Source: Hsuehochloa calcarea
Lineage: Eukaryota; Streptophyta; Magnoliopsida; Poales; Poaceae
Direction: 5' to 3'
Length of the DNA: 64,000 nt
Assembly (NCBI GenBank): GCA_036346395.1
Contig: CM070602.1
Span: 16,997,098-17,061,097 of the forward strand
The notes under the pieces are model-generated. The model was given only the letters and a program-made list of their open reading frames with translations, was not told the DNA's origin and ran no database searches. Below are positions 36,225 to 47,049 of the stretch, one piece after another. The translations under genes and the position numbers were made by a program. Each line of letters starts with the position of its first letter. Within the stretch, counting starts at the first letter, position 1.

Positions 36225-36925
36225 CGGTCGAAACTCCTTTTCGACCATGTCTACGACTACGACTCCTACCACGTCTATGACTATGTCTCCGACCACGTCT
36301 ACGACTACGTCCATGACCAGGTAGCCACAATGTCGAACCTCCTTCAGACCACACCGCATTGTTGAACTCCTTCCGACCACGCATTGTCGAAACTCCTTCA
36401 AACCACACCACGTTGTCGAACCTCCTTCCGACCACGCCATGTAGTCGAAACTCCTTCTAACCACATGTAGTCGCTACCCTTTACAACCACATGAAGTCTA
36501 TATCCTTTACGACCACATGTCGTCACTACCCTTTAAAACCACATCTAGTCGCTACCCTTTACGACCACATGTAGTCGAAACTCCTTCCGACTACATCGTG
36601 TGGTCGAACCCCTTCCGACTACGTCGTCTAGTTGATACCTCCTTCCGACCACCTGTAGTTGATCCCCTTCCGACTATGTCTTGTAGTTGTAGCTCCTTTC
36701 AACTACGTCTTGTAGTCAAAGCTCCTTCTGACTACGCCATGCAGTCGAACATCTCTTCGACCGCATCAACTCGAAGCCAGCAGTACTCGAAACCACAATA
36801 CTCGACACAAATACTACATGAAGCCAACAGTACTCAAAATGATGAGTACTTAAAATGAACAGTACTTGAAGCCAACAGTACTCAAAATGAACAGTACTTG
36901 GAACCGACAGTACTCGAAGCCAGAA
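36225..36925 (+). repeat. Minisatellite-like arrays in the LTR
   Basis: About 36225-36770 has roughly 30-bp imperfect units built on GTCGAAACTCCTTCCGACCA / CACATGTAGTCG. About 36770-36925 repeats CAGTACTCGAAGCCA-type units. Unit length drifts, so the copy number is approximate. Confidence 0.7.
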
Positions 36926-37619
36926 CTTCAAAAGCTCTGTTCTCCTCAGTTATAACTTTGATTCTAGTTATTTTGTTTATAAATTTGTCTAAATTTAAGA
37001 CCTTGCTAATGGCATTGGTCTTATGTAAATTGGAGTTCATTTGCTATTTTATGTGTATCAGAGTATATGACTGTAGGAGTGTTAGTTAGACTGAGCGTAC
37101 CTAAGGGCTTGAGTCTTATTTGCACAAACTAATAAAAGCTTTTCCCAATATATAGTGTACTTATTTTCTTTTACTCATCACTCTTAGTTCTAAACTTACC
37201 TTTACTTTCATTGTGTTTACCGACCTTCTCTTGTTTCAAAACTGTAGATGGCTACCCGTCGTCTGATGGCCCGTGGGACCATCACTTTCACGGAGAGAAC
37301 GCGATGAGTTCGTGGACATTCTCTGCCAACTCATGCAGCACCTGAGCTACCACCGCAAGCCTATCTTTAGAGGCCGGAAGACCGAGATGCTGGACCAAGA
37401 GTCCTGGACCATGGAGGTTTACCTCTATGCCAGGGAGGGTGAGTTCACCGCTCACACCTTCCAGGCCCAAGCACCCTAGAGCAGCTATTTTGAGGAAGTT
37501 CAGAACGGCGCACGCTTCGCCTCCACCCGCTTGTGCTGGTTGCACGAGGATCTTCTACTGAGGTCGCCCTTCTGCTACTACCCGTATCTCCTCGATGGAG
37601 AGCGCTGTCTGGGGTCTTC

Positions 37620-39245
37620 TGAAGGGTAACGCGGCAAGGCTACAATAGCACAAACAAAAATTTTACCACGCAACCAAGGAACCACTGCAAGTAATAGATC
37701 ACGAGATTATCGCCAGACGCGCCGACTCATAGCGGAAGTAGAGTCGTTGTAGTGAGTTGATGCAGTCATAATTGTACTCAAAACGTGTCTCCTCCTTCGA
37801 GTGGTCGTACTCGTCGCGTGTCTGCTCCTCCGAGTGGTCGTACTCATCACGTGATTTCTCCTCCGACTCCGGTGAACGTCACAAGTTGCGGATCGTTCCA
37901 GTGCTGATACTTTGCAACAACACCTCCGAGGTATCCACACGTACGGGGCAGGATCACCACGCATTGGAGTGCTAGCACTGGCAGTGTGGTTGAAAAGGCG
38001 TGGCTATTAGGGTTTCGGGAGTTCTTCCAAAGATCATCCTCTCCTTCACCCCATGCCACCGCCCCTCTTTATATAGGCATCCATGATGGGTCTCGACCTG
38101 GAGGCCCATTAGGAACTCGTGGCCTATACGAATTCGGATCACCATCCAAAATAGATCCTTGCCCTTTAAGTGTGCGACCCCACATGTACATATGTAATCG
38201 GTTATGACTCGGAAACTCTTTTTCGACCACTAGTAGTCAGTGGTACCTAGCAGCACATAACGATTTCCAAAGACACATAGAATATATCGGACGAACCTTG
38301 AAGTAATATGATCTATGATCAGGTCCTCATCACTTACGACCAGTTCGTATCTCTATACGACCAGGTTGTAATTGGTCACAACCAGTTCGTAACTCCTTAC
38401 GACCAGATTCTTACCATTCTGTGATTACGTTCGATCAATCTACGACCAGATCGTATCTCCATACGACTAGCCCGTAACTGATCGAACTAAGCGCCTACTC
38501 ATGCATTCTCCCTTTGCCTCACGATGTTTGGTTGAACTCGAGGTGAGATGATGTGTCATCCATGGACTGTTCAATACTTTCTCGATCGAGTGTCGGATAA
38601 CATCATGTGGTCGACACTTCGACCACTAGTGGCATGGCCATGCACTTTTTTATCCGATCACCACGAGGGGCCCAGAGACATCTCTCCTGTTATGCAAGGA
38701 GGGGCAAATACCATCTCAACCAATCACATCCCTCCGCATGTTTCATAGCATACCCAAAAGCTACCTTTATAACTACCTAGTTACGAGTAGCGTTTGGCAA
38801 CCCCTAAGAGTGTTATTACACATGTAGGGAACCATGCTGATCTCAGGTCTAAGGATTATACATCATCATTACTTGAGACCAACTAATGACACAAAGATTC
38901 ATAACAATCTCAATAGTGTCTCAATGATGGGTCTATCCAACCCCATATTCTCTAACATGTGCTCACATTACTGATTCGATATCCCCATATCTATGACCGG
39001 TAAAATATGGTCATTAATCAATATATGTGCTGGTCGTAGAGTCACTGGTGTTTCGACCAGTGACATCTGATCAGGGATACATTTAGAATGACATCATACA
39101 AGTTAAAGAGCTCCACCAATAAGTCACATACTTATTGATCTATAACTGATGATTCATTCGAGGAACACAATAACATATTATCAAAATCATGAACATAATG
39201 AAATATCATCATCTTTATGATTGCCTCTAGGGCATATTTCCAACA
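37620..39245 (-). mobile_element. Angela/BARE-like copia solo LTR, TSD TCTTC
   Basis: On the minus strand it starts TGTTGGAAATATGCCCTAGA (39245) and ends GTTACCCTTCA (37620). It is flanked by perfect TCTTC duplications (37615-37619, 39246-39250). TGTTGGAAATATGCCCTAGA is the characteristic LTR start of Angela/BARE-type copia elements, and the 1626-bp length fits their LTRs. A TATA box CCTATATAAAGAGG lies at 38066-38077 (complement). Removing it restores the surrounding ORF0-like reading (GERCLG then DARxDNPRL). The region 38330-38480 holds short repeats of ACGACCAGTTCGTA type. Confidence 0.88.
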
Positions 39246-39251
39246 TCTTCA

Positions 39252-40560
39252 ACGCCAGACATGACAATCCTCGCCTGACACACCAGGTGCAGCTTACTCA
39301 GGCGATGACAGCTACCATCAATAGTGCCACGGACAAGATAGCACAGCTTTGGATGCTGCTCACTTCCTGCTACGAGCACTCCGACACCATCCGCAACAAC
39401 ATGATCAGGAGTAATGAAGCCCACCTTGCTGCAGTACGAGAGAGGGATGCCGCCATCGTAGAGTTGGGACAGATTGTGGCAGCCACTATGATATTTGCCC
39501 CAGCTCCCCCTACGCCTACCCTCGTCCCCAGCGACCCGACGTCAGTTCGATCGCTTCAGCTTGGAGGACCCCGCACCAGGATGACTGCGCGCAAGAGCGT
39601 GCGGCGCCCTAATCCGCTGCCAGCCATCAACCTTGGAGAGTCCAGCCATGGACACCGCCTCAGCTGTTCCCGCTCCCCCACTTGTGCTGGTTGCACAAGG
39701 ATCTTCTACTGAGGTCTCCCTTCTGCTACTACCCGTATCTCCTCGATGGAGAGTGCTGCCTGGGGGTCTTCGACGCCAGAGATGACAATCCTCTCCTGAC
39801 ACACCAGGTGCAGATTACTCAGGTGATGACAACTACCATCAACAGTGCCATGGACGAGATAGCACAGCTGGATGCTCCTCACTTCCTGCTACGAGCACTC
39901 CAACACCCTCCGCAACAACATGATCACGAGTAATGAAGCCCACCTTGCTGCAGTACGAGAGAGGGATGTCGTCGTCGTAGAGTTGGGAAAGATTGTGGCA
40001 GCCACTATGATCTTTGCCCCAGCTCCCCCTACGCCTACCTTGTCCCCAGCGACCCGACGTCAGTTCGACCGCTTCAGCTTGGAGGACCCCACACCAGGAT
40101 GACTGCGCGTAAGAGCGTGCGACACCCTAGTCCGCTGCCAGCCATCAACCTTGGAGAGTCCACCGTGGGCACCGCCTCAGCTGTTCCTCCTCCCCAGCTT
40201 GTGCTGGTTGCACGAGGATCTTCTACTGAGGTCGCCCTTCTGCTACTACCCGTATCTCCTCGATGGAGAGCGTTGTCTGGGGGTTTTCGACGCCAGAGAT
40301 GACAATCCTCGCCTGACACACCAGGTGCAGAGTTACTCAGGAGATGACAGCTACCATCAACAGTGCCACGGACGAGATAGCACAGCTTCGGATGCTCCTC
40401 ACTTCCTGCTACGAGCACTCTGACACCCTCCGCAACAACATGATCAGGAGTAATTAAGCCCACCTTGCTGCAGTACAAGAGAGGGATGCCGCCGTCGTAG
40501 AGTTGGGATAGATTGTGGCAGCCACTATGATCTTTGCCCCAGCTCCCCCTACGCCTGCCC
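39252..40560 (+). repeat. Tandem repeat of 521/517-bp units in the ORF0-like region (about 2.5 copies)
   Basis: The unit beginning ACGCCAGAGATGACAATCC starts at 39252, 39773 and 40290. Copies one and two are complete, and the third runs to about 40560. Each contains the same helical coding segment and the LHEDLLLRSPFCYYPYLLDG block. Unit lengths are not multiples of three, so frame is lost between copies. Confidence 0.9.
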
Positions 40561-41071
40561 TCTTCATCATCCGGCGCCTGCAACCACAACACCTTGGAGA
40601 GTCCAGCCGTGGACACCGCCTCAGCTATTCCCGCTCCTATTCCTGTTCGCCCAGCCTCGGTAGCAATTGTTCTTGTTCCCGTTCGTCGACTGTCGGTCGT
40701 AGCCATTCTTGCTCCCGCTCCCAAGCAACTGCATCGCTTGTGGTGGTCAGCACCTGATGGAGGAGTATTTAGGCTAGTCTAGGTTAGGTAGCAATGTTTG
40801 CTAGGTAGTCTTTTGGTTGCAAGCACTCTCCGTTTTCTTTCTTTCGTAGGCGTTGTGGTTTGTATTCTGTGTCATAGCTTAGCATAGCCTATATGCTATG
40901 TTTGTAAGTCATGTAACGCCTAACCCCCCTTAATGTAATGCAACCACTCTAGGCATTGTATTGTACTTGTTTCATTTTTCCTCGTTTGGTTCAAGTTCTT
41001 ATGTGTATGCTCTAGAGGGCTAGTACACCCTCAGATATCTCCTCTAGTTCTAAGCTAAATTGTTTCTCTAG

Positions 41072-41760
41072 ATGGAACCAAGGAGAGCAGTCACCCCAAG
41101 ACGTGGTGCCTTTACAGCAAGCCGAGGCAGAGGCCGTGGTCGTGGTCGTGGTCAGGATCTACCTCCCCCACCGCCAACAAATCCATCAATAGCATAAGTC
41201 ATGTTCCAGCAGATGTAGATTCTTTAAGCCTTGCTTGCCAGTCAGCAGTCAGGACTGGATGACTACTATTCAAAGTTGGCCGACTTCCTCGGGACAAGAC
41301 CCCTCACCTTAGCTACAGCAAATGAACCCCTGAAAGCTGAAGATTGGCTTAGAGATACTGAGAAGATGCTTTGTCTCACTCGATGCTTAGAGGAGGACAA
41401 AGTGGACTTTGTCACCCATCAGCTAAAAGGAGCCGCCGCTGCTTGGTGGGAGAATTACCTCGCTGCTCGAGGTGGTGAAAGCCCAGTAGCCGATGAAGAA
41501 GAAGTAGAAGGAGCAGTAGCACCTGAGGCTGAGAATCAACAAGACCCCGCCGCCGCAGAATGAGATTGTTGAAGTGTAGTTAGACGAGATTGAACCCGCA
41601 AGTCAGCCAATTCCCTGGGATGAATTCAAGACCACTTTCAGAACCAACATTGTGCTCGCTGGTACCATGAGGTTAAAAAGGAATGAATTCAAAGCTTTGA
41701 AGCGGGGTCACATGTTAGTTAACGAGTACCTCACTAAGTTCACCCGGGGGATCCTTATTT
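41072..41760 (+). pseudogene. Gypsy gag remnant
   Basis: ATG at 41072 gives MEPRRAVTPRRGAFTASRGR followed by an RG-rich run, the usual N-terminus of Tekay/Del-type gag, then a stop at about 41195. Another frame (41231-41563) reads LADFLGTRPLTLATANEPLK, AEDWLRDTEKMLCL and AAAAWWENYLAARGG, the capsid (retrotrans_gag) motifs. 41600-41760 continues with a VNEYLTKFTR-like stretch. The zinc knuckle is missing, so sequence between capsid and protease has been deleted. Confidence 0.75.
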
Positions 41761-41779
41761 GCTACATCAGTAAGTCCCA

Positions 41780-43157
41780 GAGTAGAGATTGCCTTAGAAA
41801 GTTCCGAATTCCTAGCAAGCCTCTTAGTGCTAGAATCCAAAACTGTGGATATCATCCTAGGGATGGATTGGTTGATCAGATACCAAGGACTAATAGATTA
41901 TGCCAACAGAAAAGTGGTGCTCACCAAGTTCCTGGGAACCACAATCAGAGTTAGTGTGGATCGGTCAACCCACCACCTTGAAGAGTTGTTCTGGAGACAC
42001 CGATAGTCCAAGCTTATCCAGAGATCTTCCTGAAAAAATTGCCTGGTATTCCACTAGATAGAGATGTTGAGTGATCAACTTAAAACCAGGAACAACCCCA
42101 ACTACAAGAGACTATATAGGATGGCCGTTGATGAGCTTGAACAACTAAAGACCCAACTTGAGGACCTGCTAAAAAAGATTTATTAGACCTAGCTCATCCC
42201 CTGGGGTTCGCTAGTACTCTTTGTGAAGAAGAAGAATGGCACCGCCAGATTGTGTGTTGATTACAGAGCCCTCAATGAGGTGACCATCAAGAACAAGTAT
42301 CTCTTGCCCCGCATTGATGATATGTTAGATCAATTGTCAGAAGTAGTAGTTTTCTCCAAGATAGACCTATGGTTAGGATACCATCATCTTAAGATCAAGA
42401 ATGAAGATATCCCCAAAATGGCTTTTACCACCCGGTATGGCCTATATGAGTTCATAGTTATGTCGTTTGGCTTGACCAATGCACCAACCTACTTCATGAA
42501 CCTCATGAACAATGTATTCATAGAAAACTTGGACAGGTTTGTCGTCGTGTTCGTAGACGACATTCTGATCTACTCTAAGACCATTTAAGAAAACGTTGAA
42601 TATCTGTGTTTGGTTCTAGAAAAGCTTAAAGAGCATCAGCTTTATGCCAAGTACAACAAATGTGAATTTTGGCTTCATGAGATCAGTTTCCTCAAACACA
42701 TTGTATCCGCTGGAGGAGTCGAAGTGGATCCATCCAAAGTAGAAGCTGTATTGGATTCGAAATAGCCTACCTCAGTAATTGAAGTATGTAGTTTCCCGGC
42801 TTGGCTGGATACTACCGATGCTTCATAGAAGGACTCTACAAGCTGTCCAGGCCAATGACCCATCTGCTTAAAATGGAAAAGAAGTATGAATGGACAGAAG
42901 CTTGTGAAAAGAGTTTCCAAGAATTGAAGAAGAAATTAACCTTTGTACTAGTGTTAATCCTACTAGACATACATCAGGACTTTGAGGTCTATTATGATGC
43001 TTCGCGCCAAGGTCTTGGCTGCATACTTATGCAAGAAGGAAAAGTTGTAGCTTATGCATCAAGACAACTCTGTCCCCATGAAGATAATTATGTGACTCTG
43101 ATATTTTGTAATATAATGAATGGTATGGTTTTCATCGTGTATGAAATTATTCAGTGA
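41780..43157 (+). pseudogene. Gypsy protease, reverse transcriptase and partial RNase H
   Basis: 41800-41960 holds the end of an aspartic protease region (an ILGMDWL-like segment in a shifted frame). The RT domain is best preserved at 42223-42588: LCVDYRALNEVTIKNKYLLP, FSKIDLWLGYHHLKIKNEDI, FGLTNAPTYFMNLMNNVF and the catalytic FVDDILIYSK (YxDD equivalent). After a stop at 42588, the thumb/connection continues, and RNase H starts at about 42960 (VYYDASRQGLGCILMQ, VVAYASRQLCPHEDNY). Similarity ends abruptly at 43150; integrase and chromodomain are absent. Stops and frameshifts make it inactive. Confidence 0.85.
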
Positions 43158-44229
43158 TGTATCTGTGAGTGCTATCTACTGATCCAGAGAATAACACAAT
43201 GTTTTCACAGAGGATTTGGATTTGTGAAATCAGGGTCCGACAGGCCCTCCCCTATATCTCTGTGGCTCTTTCCCCCAGTTTGTGTATGTGTGTATGGTAG
43301 TGGCCCATTTGATTAGCAGGTCAATCGACATGGATTAGCTTAGTATAGTTAGTTAGGTAAGTTGAGGGCTAATGGAAAATGGTTAGTAAGTGTTTTGTTG
43401 AGTAAATTGCAAAGACAAGTTTAGTTAGGAATTTCTAGTGGGTTAGTTAATTTGTAGATATTCAACTAACAAATTGTATTTTAATATAGTAATATTCCGT
43501 AATCCATGTTCCTTGGAAATAAGTGCTTAAGGTTCAATTAGAAGATAATATAGGTAATTAAGGGCAAGTTTAATAAGGAGTCATATTAAAAGATAATACA
43601 ATTACCTTAAATGGCATGAAGACCCAACACAGATGTGATTAGTAGGTTGACCATTTATAATAAGGCTATTAAAAACCAAACAGTGATGTAGTCATGTTAA
43701 GGCATGTACATACACGCACAATCCAATGGTCAATAGACCCTAGGCCATTATCATAAAATAATACATCATAGAAACATACACTTACAAGTGGACCCTTACT
43801 AACTTGTCAATTAGGTAAAATGATTAACTTAGTCAAAACCTAACTAGGATGGTGGCATGGCACTAACACATATGCAATAGCTAGTAACACTAAGTGTGTA
43901 GTTAAATAGATCGCTAGTAGTTAAGTTAGGTATAATCATTATATTAGATAGTCACAAAGATTAGCAGTAGCCATGTTATGACTTCATGCTAGTTAATCAA
44001 AATCAGAGCTGATAAGATAAATCACTGAACAGGAAGTAGGTAGATGAAAACACAGAAGTCATTATGTAGCAGTAACCTACTTAGCTACAAATAGTCATTG
44101 GCAAGTGTTATAGCTAAGGATTAACCTAGTGTATCGGGTTTACTTTAGTAGGTTCCAAACCATACAGATAGTAAGACTTAGTAAGGATCACCTTAAAGTT
44201 GAACCCAAACCCGTAGACACGCACTACTA

Positions 44230-44750
44230 CACAGAGGGTCATCACAGACGGATCCAAACCGTCATCATAGACGATTTTTGAACCATCTGAATCTATGTGT
44301 CTATGATAACATACGGTTATCACAAACGATTTGTGAGCCGTATGTGAAAAGTCACAACACAGACGATTTTTTTGTTGAAACCGTTTGTGAAGACCTACTA
44401 TCAATGACGATTTCTACCAAAAACTATATGTGACATGTAGGATATCACATACAATTATTTTTACTAACTGTCCGGGATTGGGGACATAACATAGATAGAT
44501 TTTGATAGTAGTCGTCTGTGATATCCGATAAATCACAGACGGTTGTTGGTGGTAGCCGTCTTTGATTAGATACATATTACAGACGGGTGTTAGTAGTAGC
44601 CATCTATGATTAGATACATATCACAGACGGTTGTTAGTAGTAGTCGTCTGTGATTAGATATATATCATAGACGCTTAGTAAAAATAGTCGTCTGTGATAG
44701 TATGCATTCACAGACAGTTTATTCCACAAAACTGTATGTGATAGTTCGTT
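44230..44750. repeat. CACTA left subterminal repeat block
   Basis: More than a dozen copies of a ~12-bp motif (ATCACAGACGGT and reverse) at close spacing. In CACTA elements such arrays bind the element-encoded TNPA-type protein. Related blocks lie at about 46095-46150, 46790-46985 and 48240-48550. Confidence 0.85.
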
Positions 44751-44934
44751 CTATACCAAATTATTTTGGTTTTTCGGCTAGCCTCAAGTAATGCTAGCCA
44801 TGCCCTCTGAAAACAATCAAACGAAAAATATATCACAATTGATTTGATTTAGAACAACTCGAAGTGATTTAAAAACTCAATATCAATTACAAAGTGATTT
44901 GATTACAACTCAAAGTGAATTACAATAAATCGGT

Positions 44935-46115
44935 GTCGCTAGGGTGAAACTATCCATTCTGTTTAATGATCTCCCGCATGGTGAAGGTGGTGAGCAGTCC
45001 TTGAAAGTCCGCAAGTAAGTCCAGAGGCACTTTCTGGTATATTCATGCCCTGTCGCTAGCAAGAGTAAAGTAGTAAGCATATATATTTAAATTCATAATT
45101 ACAAAATAATTATTACGAGATTGACTGACAAACCTCTGGATCCTTCGTCTTAGCACTCGTGATTTCCAGCATATGATGACAAACGTAGAATGCACATACG
45201 TTGCCATGTAGTAGTTGCTGGTGGCACTACAAAAATAGAAGCGTGATATATGATATAGGTGTAGTCAATTCGAGAGGCCAGGTTACGAAGTGATATAGGT
45301 GTAGTCAATTCGAGAGGCCAGGTTACGAAGTGTGATATAGGATTATTGTGATGTAGCGTGTACCAAAAATCACGTTCTGTGTCGCAGTGTGGTGCCCGGT
45401 TCCTTGTGTGTCCCTCCCCCAGCAACATAGGCGCTAAACGACCTATGTAATTCTAAAAAGTTATCCTCGATATTTCAAACGAAGTAAGACTACAATAAAG
45501 TTATGTATAGAGGAAATGAGCGTACCTATCAAGTACTTTTTGCACATGGTGAAGTCGTGGTTCTTATTGACTAGGGAATCAAGGTATATTACCTTGTTCC
45601 ACTTTGGTAGAATGACTAAAAGGATCCAGTGGAACCTACTCATGTATATCGCTTTAGTCATTAAACCTAAGCTCGTGTTGCGTATAAAGAACAAATGAAA
45701 TTTGTATAGCAAGTGGTGAAGCACTTACCCCTAATTGTAGGGCACCAATATGTAGTCCTTATCGTGGTGAGTAAGCAATCTCTTCGTTATGTACTTCTCA
45801 TCGTATGATGCGTCTTGGATGATGCATTGCTCAGAGATCAAATGTGGGTCGACGAAACCCACCGGTTGTTTCGATCGCTGGGCTTATTGCACCAGGTATC
45901 TATACATAAGCAATGAGTTATAACATTTATCAGTATTGCATGAATGTAGAACTTGATTGTACACACTTACAGTATCCAACATCGTAGAAGTGAGGCATCG
46001 AGGGCGTCGAGGTTGAATAGATCAAATAAGTCTTGAAAGCCCACGACGAAGTAGCCCAACTTGTGGTGGAAATGGTTCTCTGTCGGTTCAAAACTACTAT
46101 CTTAATACGTATCAC
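44935..46115 (-). pseudogene. Ulp1-like (C48 protease) exons of the CACTA ORF
   Basis: Minus-strand blocks follow the order of a plant CACTA Ulp1 domain. 46115-45960 reads LGYFVVGFQDLFDLFNL in a shifted frame, and 45900-45740 reads QPVGFVDPHLISEQ and HDKDYILVPYN. 45650-45540 reads FHWILLVILPKWNKVIYLDS (His of the triad), 45240-45130 reads NVCAFYVCHHMLEITSAKTK (active-site Cys region), and 45020-44950 holds the C-terminus. Intron-like gaps with GTAAGT donors separate them. Stops in the 45.8 and 45.3 kb blocks make it inactive. It is the same protein segment as at 1157-1960. Confidence 0.75.
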
Positions 46116-46239
46116 AGATGGTTCTTAATAATAGCCGTCTGTGATATGCACCATTAAATATTTGGTCGTCCCCTCAAAGCTAGATCTATCTATAGTGAGT
46201 AATATCTCTAATATATATGCGGCTATTTTGAAGGAGGCG

Positions 46240-46350
46240 GCCGACTCTGGGGCGCGTTTGGTGAAAGAAATACCGTAGATTTTCAAGTGTGCTTGTAGAT
46301 CTATTTATTCTTGGTGATCTAAGGTTAGTATTCCTTTGTCTTTGATGCAT
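46240..46350. other. CACTA internal spacer
   Basis: Short stretch between the Ulp1 exons and the foldback; no feature seen. Confidence 0.3.
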
Positions 46351-46353
46351 CTT

Positions 46354-46775
46354 CTTTGAAGAAGACGACGAGTACGCCTAAGAAAGCAACCAAACCCACC
46401 ACGAAGCATGATCTTTTTCTTGGGGGGTTGCCTACATAGCATGAGGAGGATGAGACAGCAGCCAAAACCAACCTCATCAAACCTGACACACTCTCCTGAC
46501 AACCATACTTTTTGAACTTGCAGGGCTAGTCATACCGTGATTGTATTCCGGCTTGGCACACTCTTACTTCGTTAGCATTCTCTGGCTAGTCGATGGCCAG
46601 CCCCTACGAGTTCAAGAAGCATGGCTGTCAGGAGAGTGTATCAGGTTCGATGAGGTTGGTCGTGGCTGTTGTCTCATCCTCCTCATGCTGCGTGGATGAC
46701 CCCCTGAAAAAAATTGCTTCGTGGTGGGCTTGGTTGCTTTCTTAGCCGTACTCACCGTCTTCTTCAAAGCAGCCA
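46354..46775. repeat. Foldback (inverted) repeat, arms about 175 bp, spacer about 70 bp
   Basis: Left arm 46354-46530 and right arm 46604-46775 are inverted copies. For example CTAAGAAAGCAACCAA at 46378 is matched inversely near 46738-46752, and GCATGAGGAGGATGAGACA at 46439 inversely near 46670-46690. The arms differ by scattered substitutions and small indels. A transcript through the region would form a long imperfect hairpin. Confidence 0.85.
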
Positions 46776-47049
46776 CGCTATCACGAGATGGTTCTTGTTA
46801 ATAACTGTCTATGATACACATCAAAGACGGTTCCAATTACAAACCGTCAGTGATAAATAAACATCACAAACGGTTCTTGTTAATAACCGTCTATGATAAT
46901 TATATATCACAGAGTGTTGTAGTTTATAACCATCTGTGATACATATCACAGACGGTTTATCCTACTAAACCGCCTATGATAGTTCCTTCATATCAAAAAA
47001 ATACTATGTTTTTCGGCTGCTAGAATCAGGAGTATCACTCAAAACCCAT

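Larger units (their letters stand above)
37248..40757 (+). pseudogene. ORF0-like coding region upstream of gag, interrupted and internally duplicated
   Basis: Broken frames encode a non-gag protein: FVDILCQLMQHLSYHRKPIF, ESWTMEVYLYAREGEF, LCWLHEDLLLRSPFCYYPYL and DARDDNPRLTHQVQ. These continue as a helical segment ATINSATDKIAQLWMLLTSC / YEHSDTIRNNMIRSNEAHLA and a proline-rich tail. Rice RIRE3/RIRE8-type gypsy elements are reported to carry an extra ORF (orf0) before gag; placing this in that group is inference. Its function is unknown. It is split by a solo LTR (37620-39245), has a frameshift near 37310 and contains tandem copies of its second half. Confidence 0.55.
35185..43242 (+). mobile_element. 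Decayed gypsy element with long LTR, ORF0-like region, gag and partial pol
   Basis: It starts with the family LTR head (TGTAACAGTCC), GC-rich block and TATA box (TATAAAAGG, 35861). LTR-middle similarity (GACCTTGCTAATGGCATTGG at 36994) confirms membership in the long-LTR family. It then passes into an ORF0-like region (37248-40757), gag (41072-41760), protease, RT and the start of RNase H (to 43157). Integrase and nearly all of the 3' LTR are missing: RNase H is followed immediately by only the last ~90 bp of an LTR ending GGTCCGACA (43242). Flanking 5-mers differ (TGGCT, GGCCC), so the element is recombined or deleted. It hosts a copia solo LTR at 37620-39245. Confidence 0.7.

Noticed and set aside
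36240..38480. CRISPR-like array from short repeats
   Set aside because: Imperfect, drifting units in plant LTR DNA; not a CRISPR structure.
35180..43247. Target-site duplication for the inner gypsy element
   Set aside because: Flanking 5-mers TGGCT and GGCCC do not match.
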